From the NCBI GenBank assembly GCA_026874595.1, contig CM049308.1, forward strand, positions 21,987,867 through 22,051,866: 64,000 nt of DNA. Reading direction: 5' to 3'. The translations under genes and the position numbers were made by a program. Positions within the stretch are counted from its first letter, which is position 1, and each line of letters opens with the position of its first letter. Of this stretch, positions 27,201-39,236 are shown piece by piece. Under the pieces are notes generated by a model that was not told where the DNA came from, did no database searches, and was given only the letters and a program-made list of their open reading frames with translations. The DNA comes from Sipunculus nudus. Lineage: Eukaryota > Annelida > Sipuncula > Golfingiida > Sipunculidae.

Positions 27201-30200
27201 TCTCAGTCTTGATCTGTCATGTCCTTACATTTGTCAGCTCTTGGTCTTAATCTGTCATGTCCTTACATTTGTCATATCTTGGTCTTAATCTGTCATCTCC
27301 TTACATTTGTCATATCTTGGTCTTAATCTGTCATGTCCTTACATTTGTCATATCTTGGTCTTAATCTGTCATGTCCTTACATTTGTCATATCTTGGTCTT
27401 AATCTGTCATGTCCTTACATTTGTCATATCTTGGTCTTAATCTGTCATGTCCTAACATTTGTCAACTCTTGGTCTTAATCTGTCATGTCCTCACATTTGT
27501 CAACTCTCAGTCTTAATCTGTCATGTCCTTACATTTGTCAACTCTTGGTCTTAATCTGTCAGGTCCTTACATTTGTCACACTTTGGTCTTAATCTGTCAT
27601 GTCCTTACATTTGTCATATCTTGGTCTTAATCTGTCATGTCCTTACATTTGTCATATCTTGGTCTTAATCTGCATGTCCTTACATTTGTCAAATCTTGGT
27701 CTTAATCTGTCATGTCCTTACATTTGTCATATCTTGGTCTTAATCTGTCATGTCCTTACATTTGTCATATCTTGGTCTTAATCTGTCATGTCCTTACATT
27801 TGTCAAATCTTGGTCTTAATCGGTCATGTCCTTACATTTGTCATATCTTGGTCTTAATCTGTCATGTCCTAACATTTGTCAAATCTTGGTCTGAATCTGT
27901 CATGTCCTTACTTTTGTCACAGCTATCAGGTCTAAATCTGTCATGTCCTCACTTTGAAATCCTCTATTTACACAAATGAAAGACATGTTATTATTATAAG
28001 ATAATTCAAGGGTTACAATGTTTAACATTTTGTAACATCATGGACTTGTTCTATGCCAACATTATATGTTGTATGTTTACCATTCAAAAGCAAATATGAT
28101 TTATTTCTCAGGGTTATTGAAGAAATGTGATACAAGTATGATTAAATATGTTTAACAACCTCCAGTTAACCCAAATCCTGAACAGACAGATCTAAATCAA
28201 ATTCTTCAATTAGTTCTTCAACTGCTACAAGAAATATTACTAACTGAATGTATCACTCAGAGTCCACATTATTTTAGAGTATTATTAGAGGTCAAAATGG
28301 GTATCATAAGTGGTAACAATGGGTATGATAAGAGGGAACAAAGGAGAAAGCATTACTACTTATAATCTAAGTTGTCCATGCGGACACTCTTTTGCTTTCA
28401 GTATAAATACATTGCATCACAGGCCTGCAAAGCATGAACTTAAAATACCTTCGACCTATTTTTTCATTTAGACTGCCAGTTCTTCACTACCTTATGGCAC
28501 ATTTAACTAGACAAACACAGGATCCAGAAAAAAATATCACATCTGCTGTTAATTATCCAAATAAACTAAACTGACCTCATCGGCACTGAGATAAATCTGA
28601 AATATCACACATGGTCAAAAATTCAAAAAATATATAAATTTGCAGTGCAAATTAGTCTGTTCACAATATTATCTAAATAAACTGAATCAGTATCATAATG
28701 AAAGCAAAGTAAAAAAAAAGCAAAATAAGACAGAGGCATGTAGACTTGTTCTCTGCCAACATTCTCTGCATTTTCCTTTATAGAAAAATTGTATGTTATG
28801 TCTGCAATGTCCCCTGCAGCCGGGTAAAATACTGTCTGTATGTAATTGAGACAGGCACTTTATGCCACATGAGTGAATTAGAGATGTCAAAACCATGAAT
28901 TCTTTACATCATGGTGATGATTGTACTGTTATGTCATCCTTCATCTTCCGCTGTCAACATCTGGCCCCAGTCACCAGATAAATGCCAATTTGACCCCTAC
29001 AGTTTTTTCATTGTATCTTGACTTTGGGATTTCTGAGACAAGTAATGGTAGTTAAATATATAGTTATTCATGTAAAGCACTATCATGTTTTATTAATAGT
29101 ACCCAGCAGTGGAAAATGCACACTCTCAAAAAGACAGCAGCTAGAAACAATATTCCAGTTTATACTGGGAATGTTATTTTCACTATTTTGGACTGGCTTG
29201 AAGCAAGCTTGTCAAGTAGACAGACTTATCTGTCAGAGATACACCTGACTTGGATTGATTCTAGGTATACAAAGTGTTTTTCATATTTGTTACTATACTT
29301 TACATGAGCTTGAAGCTGGTTTTTCAAGTAGACAATATGTAGTTGTGAATCTATTTACATTTATTTAAGATTTCTGATAAATTCTTACACTCTTTATATT
29401 TATATTACAGGCAATATGTTGCTCAGTTTCTCTTTTAGAACTTAAAATAAACACACAATATGTATGACTTCTTTGAACCTCACTCAAGGTAGTGTGCTTG
29501 TGGAATTTTTCTTCTAAATTTTACATGGACTATGGCAGTCCAGTTGACAGTATACACCCTCAAAAATACAAAGGATGGCTTCAATCCAGGTGAAAGAGGT
29601 TTGTTTCCAATATTGCTTCACTACACTTAAACTTTATTTGTGCTAGAAGCAGGTTGGTCCAGTGGAGAGTGTTAACCCTCAAAACCCAATGGACGGGCTA
29701 GCCTGGGTTTGAATCCCTGTACAGACAGTGTGGTTATGATCTTTTTTTTCACATTATTTTACATTGACTTTTTAGCTTAAGTGAAGGTAATTTGCTCTCT
29801 ATTGAGTGCTTTCTTTTCTTTACTTTCAGGTTCAAAATGTGACAGCATCACCTGTCCTAAACAGAAGATCTGCATGGTGAATATCCAGGGACTCGCCCTG
29901 TGCAGGTGCCCTGGATTCTTTATGTGCAAACGCATATTCCGACCAGTGTGTGGAAAATCCGGAAAACTCACAGAAACTACATATTTTTCCAGATGCCATA
30001 TGCGGATTGAGGCATGCAATTCGGGCAAACGTATTCAGCTGTCTCATAAAGGGGAGTGTGCATCTGACCCTCTGGACCGAAAGAATTTGTTACCGAAACA
30101 ACGCCGACTTTACGATGCCTACAAAAGAAAACAGGGTGGAACAAAGAAATGGTCTCATAGAAGACCCAATTTTGATCGTCGTCGGAAACCTGGCAACCGG

Positions 30201-30275
30201 AAATACCGCAAGAAGAATGGAAGAAAGAGGAAAAATAATCTTAATCGCAAAAATAAATACCGATTCCATTTCTGA
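17958..30275 (+). CDS. Secreted IGFBP-like/follistatin-Kazal protein with basic tail (two coding exons)
   Basis: The model joins 17,958-18,213 to 29,830-30,275 and gives 233 residues; both exon edges have GT/AG and the split Gly codon 86 keeps frame. Residues 1-25 form a signal peptide (hydrophobic stretch after MELT, cleavage likely after VDG). Residues 38-70 hold eight Cys in the pattern of the N-terminal half of an IGFBP domain, including DRCGCCPQC. A Thr-rich linker follows, then a follistatin-like module: a five-Cys FOLN-type part (89-111) and a Kazal-like part (about 112-162, with PVCG and a final GEC). The last ~70 residues are packed with Lys and Arg. IGFBP plus Kazal order is known from KAZALD1, IGFBP7 and HTRA1, but the Ig or protease domain of those is absent. 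I infer an extracellular growth-factor- or matrix-binding protein; the ligand is unknown. The ATG at 17,976 has a stronger start context and is an alternative. Confidence 0.85.
21235..21605 (-). mobile_element. Decayed tRNA-SINE-like repeat
   Basis: Shares ACACTTGTTTGT and GAGTCCTGTGCTCT with the better-preserved copy at 47.4-47.7 kb, in the same order. Confidence 0.4.
23940..24250. mobile_element. hAT-like MITE, copy 2 (truncated)
   Basis: Matches 921-1,210 from GGGTGTAACAATG through CCACTCCACTTGCA; its right part is missing where the GGATCC-type repeat begins. Confidence 0.55.
24296..24490. repeat. GGATCCAGG/GGGTCC dispersed repeat, copy 2
   Basis: Same order of motifs as 8,158-8,345, with a poly-A run (24,350-24,367) inside. 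Confidence 0.55.
27165..27957 (+). repeat. 38-bp minisatellite
   Basis: About 20 copies of a 38-bp unit containing CTGTCATGTCCTTACATTTG and TCATATCTTGGTCTTAAT. Units are highly alike in the middle and diverge at both ends, as expected from ongoing homogenisation. Confidence 0.95.
29090..29740 (+). mobile_element. tRNA-derived SINE-like units
   Basis: The best unit (29,640-29,740) has an A-box-like TTGGTCCAGTGG (29,654) and a B-box-like GGTTTGAATCC (29,706), 41 bp apart, followed by T-rich DNA. Weaker copies sharing CCAG(C/T)(A/G)G and CACCCTCAAAAA occur near 29,100 and 29,535. The acceptor of coding exon 2 is only ~90 bp further on. Confidence 0.5.
29830..30275 (+). CDS. Coding exon 2: follistatin/Kazal module and basic tail
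   Basis: The exon starts after a pyrimidine-rich tract and TTTCAG, continues the frame of exon 1 and ends at TGA 30,273-30,275. It encodes the FOLN-like and Kazal-like Cys clusters and a C-terminal tail with runs such as RRRKPGNRKYRKKNGRKRK. The tail begins right after the last Cys (residue 162), so it is probably flexible and may bind heparan sulfate or acidic matrix (inference). Confidence 0.88.
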
Positions 30276-30353
30276 TGCCCATAATTTATTAACATTTGTG
30301 CTTAACATGACTGTGCCAATACAAAATGCTGCACATATATTAGTGTACTACAG

Positions 30354-30359
30354 AATAAA
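30354..30359 (+). terminator. Candidate polyadenylation signal
   Basis: AATAAA occurs 79 bp after the TGA of the secreted-protein gene. A second AATAAA is at about 30,796. The first is the simplest choice; there is no transcript to decide. Confidence 0.4.
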
Positions 30360-32860
30360 TTCTGCTGTACATCCACCCTGTAAATATGACAATTTGTATA
30401 AAATGAGCTTTTCCTGTAGAGATCTGATAAATATGAAAACAAATAGTCCATTCTACTTCCCCTGTCTTTAATCTTTAATGATTACATTTTATACGATAAA
30501 GTACAATGCTTTTCATGCAAAACACATAATGATCAAGAAAACTGCATAATTAGAAAGAAAAAAAAATTAAGGCCAAAGAATAAGAAGATTGGTTACTCAA
30601 TTTTGAACCCCCACATCAAACATTTTTATTTTGATTTTCAGCAGAAATTAAATGATTCTGAGCCCAGTATTTTGCAATGAAGATTTTATCATGACATTAG
30701 GATGTTTAATTAAATTTTCTTATGTTTCAGTTTACCTCAGCAACAATAATTATGCATTTTCTCATTGTGTGTGTTTATTTTGCTTTCCAAATGAAATAAA
30801 TTTAAAAGAAATATCACAAATAAAAACGAAGTGGGCAATGCTGTTAAAATGGAGTTTACATGTGAAAATACCAGTAAAGAAGAGGGAAAAAACAAACAGA
30901 CTATAACGAATCATTACTGCTTGCATTCTTATCTGGATTGATCAGTACTGAAGTACATATGTTCAACTTTACATAGCCTGGAAAGTATACTGTTGGAGAC
31001 AAAACTTCCAGGATATTTGTTGAAGATAACCTATGACACAATCACCTGTCACATTTTATGTGGATACCATTTCACCTATGTATTAGTGATATTATATAAA
31101 AAAGCCTGTTTAACTGACGTTAATGTGTTTGTAGTGATTTCCGTATGTAAATACTATCATGGTATATTGTGGTGTGTGGTGACTTAATGGTTTGGGCATC
31201 AGCTTGTGACTGGTTCCTGTTAGCCCTGTCAGGGCTTAAGTATTTTTGTTTGCTACTAATATGCCGTAAATAATATGTGATTCATTGCACAGATACATGT
31301 GGCTCCATGTTGGCCAGAGTGGTAAATATTTATATAATTTGCTGCAAGGTGGCAGTACTGACACAAAGCGTTACAAGACCGTGAGAGAACGTTTGATTTC
31401 TCTGTCAAAGGCAACAATTAAGTCTTAACAATTTCATGGATTGGGCCATTATAGGTTCATGTCTCATTCTCACCCCTTTCACACACAAATGGTTTTCAAA
31501 ACAATTTACACAAATCAGTATGACCAAAACTGGTTTGAATCCATGTTGTGCATTTACATAGGCACCGATGCATAAGGAGTACATTTCACCTGTGGGACAA
31601 TGTAACAATATGCTGACACAAGCATTCGTGCTTGCACTGTGACCTTTTTGCTGCTAGAAAACAAGGTCTAAACTGTTTTAAATGCAAACTGAGGGTTCAC
31701 ACAACACTCCATCAGAGTGGATAAAATTTTTAGCATTCAAAATATTCAAACGACTTCCTGAGCTTGAGCCAAAAAGTTTTGTCCAAAATGGTTTGAAAAG
31801 GCTTTGGATTGCCATGGGACACTCAATTTGCAGTTTGAAACTGGTTTGCTTTTGATATTTGACCACCTTCCATGACTCAGAGCTAAAGTCTTTACCACAA
31901 GGGTGCACTCTGTCCAGCAAAGGAGTGAATGGTTTCTGGTCGTGGGCGTCATGCAAAAACAGAATTACGGTAATCACCTTCTAGGGACAACTTGAATATC
32001 TACAGACAGTAGACAAGTAAACAAACATTTTCATGCCTGTCAACCTGTCCTGACTCAAAAATGAAAGAAACTCTTCCTTGCATAATGATCCTTCTCACCT
32101 AATAGAATAAAATTCCCTCACCAGGTAGGTGATGTGTGGCTGTGCCTTCTGCCTTTAGACAGGTGTACAACACAAAAATTCAGCATATGGATTTAGATCT
32201 GTTACCTCCCTACTAAGGACACCTCTCTGTTGCGGGCAAAATGACTGGTCCCACCAGTGTCCGTAATTCAGAGGTTCTACTGTATATGACAAGGTAAATT
32301 GCTGTTCCTTTTAATTTGTGAAGAAACTATACTAAAAGACAAAACAGTAACAGCATTTACATAAGGATTTAATTAATGCCAAAAATGTAATTAACTGTCC
32401 CTTGCTTTTAAGCAATACCTCTGATTAAAGCATTTCACTTAAATTAACTTTTAGATGACTTGAAAGACGAATAGCAGACTGAGAGACCAACAGAAAGAGA
32501 CACAGAGGTGATAACATAACATGGACACACAAACCCTATGATACTTAAAATCAACTTGAATTTACACTGCAAAATAAATAAAATTCAAATCCTCAGGTAA
32601 CTAGTTTCTATCAACAACTTCCATATATAATGAAGAAATTCTTAACTAGTTTTTTTGAACAATGCATTAAACCTTACCTTAAATTATGTCAGAGGCAAAT
32701 CAGGCAAACATGGTGATTATTTGATGGCCAATAAATAAGCTCCTGTGGTTATTTTAAAATGAAACATGACTGAACAGGCTTGCAGTATTGCAACATATGA
32801 TTGGTCACTGAAAATGAGTATCTTAAAGGGGACTAATCACTGAAAAAGCACGTTAAATTA
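30360..32860. other. 3' flank and intergenic DNA; nothing recognised
   Basis: AT-rich sequence without a supportable gene. Open frames on the - strand near 31.4-32.0 kb lack family signatures. Confidence 0.3.
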
Positions 32861-32869
32861 ACAAGAAAA

Positions 32870-33295
32870 AATAGCTTCTTTCCTCTACAATAAATTTGTA
32901 CTTGCCAAATATTGAACTGAAACCGTTTGCTTACTCCTGTAAACAAATGTGAAAAACAGCGGACCTGGTGTGATCACAGGTGTCAACATAAACAAGGCAC
33001 ATGCACTGCCCGGCCCACAACACGTTTCAAGCAGGAGATGACCTGACTGACTTTGCCCAAAAAATATAATACATGTTCCTGCTGGCTGAAACATCACATG
33101 TTGCAGCTCACAATCGGACCTTCTGTCATGCAGCCTTGTTATGGTAAACAGACACACATGGATTGTGCTTCCTAACATGCAGAGCCACACCAAGGTGTTG
33201 AACAGCTGTATGCAAGGAACTGAGACTGTGTGCTGGGATGGTTTTACTGGGGGAAACTTTTGTATAAAGCAAAACTGAACTGATAGTGTGAAAGA
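32870..33295. repeat. ~430-bp repeat, copy 1
   Basis: Aligns with 35,035-35,465 over its length, e.g. CACAGGTGTCAACATAAA and ACTGAGACTGTGTGCTGGGA, with many substitutions. Confidence 0.8.
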
Positions 33296-33889
33296 ATAGG
33301 CATAATATTGCTCCTGATTATGTCACTTTAAACTACATAAATTTGATGAAACACTTTTCTTATGTCACACATCCCTACTACATGACACAAATAAACAAAT
33401 AGGATTCCATCATTTATGCAACTCTTACTGGGGAGGTCAACACTCCTGGCATCACAATGAAAATATATATTTATTCCATACTTCTTTTAATCAACAAAAA
33501 TTGTCACAATATCTCCTTTGATAAAAGCTGATTTGTTGGAGCAAGCAAAATAAATTTGAATAAAAATATCTTCTGTGCCAAAACGGGTGTAATCATATAT
33601 TGGATAAATGGATTTGAAGAATATTTGTTCTCACTACATATGTGATGTTCATGCACAGTTAGGGTGGGGAATGTTTAATCAATCAGGATGACATTTTACC
33701 AGACAGATACAAATTGGAGAAGCCAACGGAAAATTAGACAGGGGCCCTAACCTGAAGTCTTACAAGCAGATCCATAAAATTCTTGTGACACACTGCCATT
33801 TATAATTATACTCTATTCAGCACCCCTGTCCACCAAATTTTCTGCCAATCAGTCTATCCAAAGCAGAATTATCATCAATAAACTAATCT

Positions 33890-34770
33890 ATGAATAGATG
33901 GGCCATGTGACCTTGACCTTTGACCCTATCATCTCAAAATCGAACAGAATCTTCCCCTATTGGCAGGTTAGCAACATCTTGAAGATGAAAAGTTTGGCTT
34001 CAAATGAATACAAATTCTTTTTAAAGAAATGTCTCCTGTGACCTTGACCTTTGACCATTGGACCAAAAATCAAAACGCTTCTTACTTTAGTGGTGAGCCA
34101 AATATTTGAAACCAATATGTCAACTAAACTCGAGTTATCATCTGGAAACTTATTTGTGAACAGATGGCCCTTGACCTTGACCTTGTGATACAAATTCATT
34201 TATGCTCATCCCATACTGGCAGGTGAGCTAAATGTGCAAGATGGAAAGTTTGGGATGAAAAGCTTGCCTTTAAATGCAGCCATGATCTTTTTAAATAAGT
34301 AAGTCCTGTGACCTGGACCTTTGAACTCGTGACCCCAAAATCATATAGTTCTTGCTTTGGTGGTGGGCCATATGTAGGTCAAGTTTGAAATCCATGTGTC
34401 AATCCAACCTGGAGTTATCATCTGGAAACAAATTTGTGTGGTTGGACAGATGGACGGACAGACAGACAAGTAGAAAAACAGACAGGGTGATTACTATAGG
34501 GCATCTACTTGTGATCAATAAACACACCAGGTTTTGGGATGTTATCACAGCTGAGAAACTGACTTGATTGTTGTCATTTTATAGTAAAAAAAATATTCCA
34601 AAAATTAAAAAAAAATACAAGTGGTACTTTTCAGGAACTGACAAAACTAGCCATGGTCAATATTCAAGGCAAGATTCATGACCTGATTTGTGCCCTGCTA
34701 ACAGACAACCAGATGGCCAACGGACAAACAACATTCATGTACCTCAGTTGACTTACGGTCAGCTGAGGTA
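33890..34770. repeat. Array of ~130-bp units rich in TGACCTTGACC, with hairpin
   Basis: Four units start with TG(T/A)GACCTTGACCTTTGA-like sequence near 33,908, 34,038, 34,172 and 34,308. A short (ACAG/ACGG) microsatellite follows at 34,445-34,490. A 12-bp stem at 34,741-34,769 (ACCTCAGTTGAC / GTCAGCTGAGGT) closes the element, as at 3,649. Confidence 0.7.
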
Positions 34771-35034
34771 AAAATCTAAGGAAAATCAATCTGCAACAGA
34801 GATCCTAGACTTTCCATATACCAATATGTAGAGGGGTCCCAGAAAAGTAGTTTGTAAATTATTTATGAAAATCTAAAACAATCTTTATACTTTCTCACGG
34901 AGAGCTCAGAGTCCTCATTAACTTATCTTCAAAATTATGAAACTTTTCCTTCAGGTATTCATGATTTATAATATTTACAGGGACATAATCACCTAAAAAG
35001 AATGATGATTTAATATGGAAAATAGCGTCTTCTC

Positions 35035-35465
35035 TTTTAAATAATTTTGTACCTGCCAAAACTTTTCCCTGAAACCGTTGGCTTACTTCTGTACTAGAGT
35101 GTTATAAACTGTGGACTTGGCGCAATCACAGGTGTCAACATAAAGACAGTGCATGGAACTGTGCACCACCTGGGCCAAACATATGTCAATTGGGGAGATG
35201 CCCTGACTTGGCTCTAAAATTGTAATACATGTTCCTACTGGCTGAAACATTGCATGTTATTGGAGGTGCATGCACAAAATTGGACTTCTTGCCACACGGC
35301 CTTGGTATTATAGACAGACACATGTGGACTGTGTTTACAAACACACAAAACCATTACAAGGTGTTAAACAGCTCAAAGGGAGGTACTGAGACTGTGTGCT
35401 GGGATGGTTTTGCCTGGTAACTTTTGTATAAAGCAAACATGAATTGATAGTGTGAAAGAATAAGT
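35035..35465. repeat. ~430-bp repeat, copy 2
   Basis: Direct copy of 32,870-33,295, offset about 2,170 bp. Confidence 0.8.
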
Positions 35466-35778
35466 ATTATATTGCTCTCAACAAGCTGCCCTTGTGTCTA
35501 ATCTGGGTTTTGTATGTGAATGATGTAAGTAGTTTGGTTGGCTTGATATTTGTGGCGGTGTTTATATTAGTCTCTGCTTGGAACTTACATGAAGGTATGC
35601 GTTCACCCCCATTTTGTGGGTTTGTGACCTGCCCCGCCCTTTCTTAGATGTAGCTCGCCCCGCCGCACAAAGATTCCTATGCGGAGGCCGGCAGGTCAAA
35701 ACTTGCCCCGCGCAGGGCCCTAGTTTGTGTGAGTGTTTTTGTGTAACATAACTTATGCAATCTTGAACAGAAACTTAC

Positions 35779-36023
35779 AAATGTACAGTCATTTATGTAT
35801 GAATGAACCACCAATCTTGTATATGACAAAGCTACAGTATCCCTACGGATGACAGACTCTGCCACGCCATCATATAAGCACACAAGTTCGCTAAAAATTT
35901 GCTTCAATTCTTGAAATTCTTTTAGGGGATTTGTACCACAGAATAAATCAGTAATATTACCAAAGACCTGGTCTTCATTTGCCAAAAAAAAATCTTCATC
36001 CACAAAAAATAGGAGCAGCAAAT
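35779..36023 (-). CDS. Orphan candidate exon, possibly RhoGEF-like
   Basis: An open stretch of about 80 residues is bounded by an AG (36,025-36,024) and a perfect GTAAGT donor (35,778-35,773). Its composition is protein-like, not repeat-like. The segment EDQVFGNITDLF resembles the FGNIEDI signature of Dbl-homology RhoGEF domains, but the rest does not align convincingly by eye and no neighbouring exons of such a gene were found. It could be an exon of an unseen gene, a retro-fragment or chance. Confidence 0.25.
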
Positions 36024-36374
36024 CTATATAACTATAATTTTTGTTTTACATGGCCTTAAGGGGGATGTTCTTTTTGTTCAACGTGAATGACACTAAAAAT
36101 CTCTGCTGGTTATTGCCAATAGATATCGCTGGCATGGTGCAAAATGATCTTCAGGGACATCTGATAGCAAAAGTACATACCATGCACTCTTTTTCACATA
36201 TCACAGACAGGAAAGAAAAATAACAACATAATCATGAAAAAGACTGAGATGATTTAATAAGACACTTTAAATGAATACAAATAAGGCTAAACAGCCTGGT
36301 GGATGGCAATAAAAGAAAGTTTATTTTAACCAAGAGATAAATGGTGCAAGACTGAATGGCAGATTGGCCAAACC

Positions 36375-37445
36375 TCAAGTAAGGTAGCATCACTGTTTGA
36401 AACACCTATATATCTAAATTCAATCCAGAAGTGAATTTTGTTCATATTTGACCCAATAAAGTAAACATTACTTTAAACCTGTGATCTTTACAGTGATCTT
36501 TCTGACAGTATACATATTTTTATATATGTTTTTATTCAACAGTTTATAGAATAGAAATTTAAAATTTCAGTTTTAGGATAGATAGTGTCATGATAGAGAA
36601 AAAAAAAAAAAAAAACACCGCTGAGATACTGTCACGTAGTTTAATATTATAGTCCGTTTCATCCCCTCATGTCCACCTGTTTTTTGCTATGAAAATTTTT
36701 ATTAGGTACATTTCAAGGGAAACAATTATAGTGTACAGGAGAGGATTACAGAACCTTATTTTCAACTAGGTAACTATATTCCTACCTTATGCCATATTTG
36801 AGTAACAGAATTTTCTGAATATTGAGAAATCAGTCTACATTTTACAACATATCAGACCCATTTAGGGCGGTCAAGGTCATTGGTCACATGCAAAAAACAG
36901 CCTCAACTGACAGCTGCTGATTGGATGATCTCATGTAAACACTCTAAAAAATATAACCAGCTAAAACAAAGATGGCTGCTTATGGAGGGACGCACAATAT
37001 CTGCCAGATCATGATAAAGAGACTAAAATGTTGTGAAACATGAACGGGGGATTTATTGTAAAATTCTTAACTGCCATGTTAGGTTGTCACTTCGATATGT
37101 TGTTTACTTGGAAAATATTGAAAAATATAAACTATAAAGTAAATTAACTACAAAAAACAGGTGGACAGCAGGTGGTGAAATGGACTATAGTTAACTAAAA
37201 AGTGGTTTACTGTTACTGGGGCTTAAAAAAGTGTACCTTTTCAAAATTCATTTTTTTTAAATGTTTCAAAATTATGTGAAAATGAATGAAAAATTCAAAA
37301 ATATGTATAGATTCAGAAAGATCATCGTACCAGGTTAAAAGTAATGTATACTTAATGGGGTCTAATATGAACATAAACTACTTTTGGATTCAATTTTGAT
37401 ATAGGTGTTTCAAACAGTGATGCTATCTTAAGAATTACTGATAAG
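36375..37445. mobile_element. Foldback element with ~300-bp inverted arms
   Basis: The left arm (36,375-36,710) and the reverse complement of the right arm (37,150-37,445) share TAGCATCACTGTTTGAAACA, GATCTTTCTGA and GTCCACCTGTTTTTTG in the same order. The ~440-bp centre has no ORF. No target duplication was identified. Confidence 0.75.
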
Positions 37446-37449
37446 AACT

Positions 37450-39150
37450 GCCCTATTGTTAAAACATCACAGTTGTTGTTTCTGGCCTCGATGCTGTAAA
37501 TCAATTTGCATCATACATTATGCATAAAGTAAAACTGACTGATAAAAGGTTTAGTTATGAAAATTCCAGTTGTCTAAGCAAACAGCAAAATTTTACTGTT
37601 GCCACTGATACACACTGGTGTAACAATGGAGAATAATATTAGCATTATCCACCTAAAGTGAAATAATTAAATATACGGGTAGTCAATATACGGGTAGTAA
37701 ATATATGGGTAGTCAATTTCTCAGCTTCACTGAATGGTGGTCTTGTAAGATATTAATTCTTGCATTAATAAATAGGCATCAATACCAGAGATATTACAGC
37801 CATATAAACTGTTAATAGAGCTTTCAACTAGCATGCGCACTGCATGTGTTTGAGCAGGGTTTAGGTCTGCAGGGATCGGGTCAGCTGACCTCTGCATGTA
37901 AACATATCAAGCGTTCAGGTGCCTAATATTGATAATTAAGAGGAAGAATGCATCTACATTACAACAAGGATACCATTTATTACTGTAATATGACCATAAA
38001 TAAATGAATTAACATCATTATTTTGTTAACGTACGTAGCATGGATTGTCAGATATACCGGTATATATACATTCAAAACATAGCTTTTCAGTATGAACCCT
38101 GTTTTGTTCAGGATCTAATGTTTGTCGAGGATGCTAAGTGTTATATTACTCCAACACAGCCCAACACACAACCACTTTCGCTGTTGACTGCTGTACAGGT
38201 GCAGGCTGCTAACCTCGAATCATTCATGTCAGATATTGCCAATAGGTGTCACTAGTTAAATGGGAAAGGTCTCTAATACAGTTTTAAAGGATCACACTAC
38301 TACATTTTAGGACTGGTAGATGCTCTTGGACAGATTGGTGTTGGAAAGGAAACATTTTAATCATTTTCAGCCTCGGACCATAAAACAGACAGATTAGCGA
38401 AAATTACACCAGAAAGACCTGGCTCTAATTAACCGAATCTAGTGTTGGCCACATTGCATCTTGTATTAACACTGTACTGGGCCAAGTGACCATTTCAACC
38501 ACTGAAGCATACTCTGTTAGACTGTTGGTGTCCAGCTCAGATTTTGTCTAGATTTTCTGTGTAAATGGTTAGATAAGCAAGGTAAGATAAAAACCATATC
38601 AGTGGGGGACAACAATGTTAAGCTTTTAATGACAAGTGTCATATCTGACCCAGGCAGGACTTGTGCTGCTATCTGTTGATTTGGAATGCAACTAATGTAA
38701 GTACAAACTTCTGGCAAAGAAAATCTAATTCTCACATGGTTTTATCAGTGGAAAGTTGTGGGGACAACATAACTGGCTTCAGGCTCTCTAGCATTATCAA
38801 AGCGATATAGAGAGAACATCTCTAAAAACTGACAAAAATATGACAAATGATACATGATAAATGACTACCCTTTAGGTAGTATATCAGGAAAAGTGCCTCA
38901 AAACAAAGTTATCTTAGTGAAACTGACATGGGCTTACACATACACTAAATTAAATTAAATTTGTGTAAATGCTTATTTTCACAGAAGCTACACAACTCTT
39001 TTGAGGTCTCTGAGCACCTTTAAACGGCAATAAACTAAAAGTTCACTCTCCAAGCTGTAAGCAACACCAACTGAACATGAAAGCATGCATGGTTCCTTAG
39101 CCACTAATGATCAGACCAGTGCGGAGTTGAGCCATCCACCAGTGTCAAGG
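37450..39150. other. Intergenic DNA 3' of NAA20; no gene seen
   Basis: Includes a short triple repeat of ATA(C/T)(A/G)GGTAGT at 37,675-37,710. The NAA20 3' UTR must lie in the right part of this stretch. Confidence 0.3.
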
Positions 39151-39236
39151 TCATTCAAGTTCATCTGGGTGAACTGGGTGTGGTAATGGTATGATGGATT
39201 TCTTTTCTGTGTCTCTGGATAAAGCTTTTCTCATAT
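39151..39236 (-). CDS. NAA20: NAA20 exon 6, C-terminal tail
   Basis: 86 bases encode DMRKALSRDTEKK, SIIPLPHPVHPDELE and TGA at 39,153-39,151, matching the conserved tail of NAA20. The exon lies 8.6 kb from exon 5. Its acceptor tract is built from repeated TGACCT hexamers. No clear polyadenylation signal was located downstream. Confidence 0.93.

Larger units (their letters stand above)
18214..29829 (+). other. Intron of the secreted-protein gene
   Basis: An 11,616-bp GT-AG intron. It carries a decayed SINE relative (21.2-21.6 kb), a hAT-like MITE (23.94 kb), a GGATCC-type repeat (24.3 kb), a 38-bp minisatellite (27.2-27.9 kb) and tRNA-SINE-like units (29.1-29.74 kb). No further coding exon was recognised; the flanking phases fit without one. 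Confidence 0.7.

Noticed and set aside
27599-27979. Leu/Cys-rich frames on the + strand
   Set aside because: They are translated 38-bp minisatellite.
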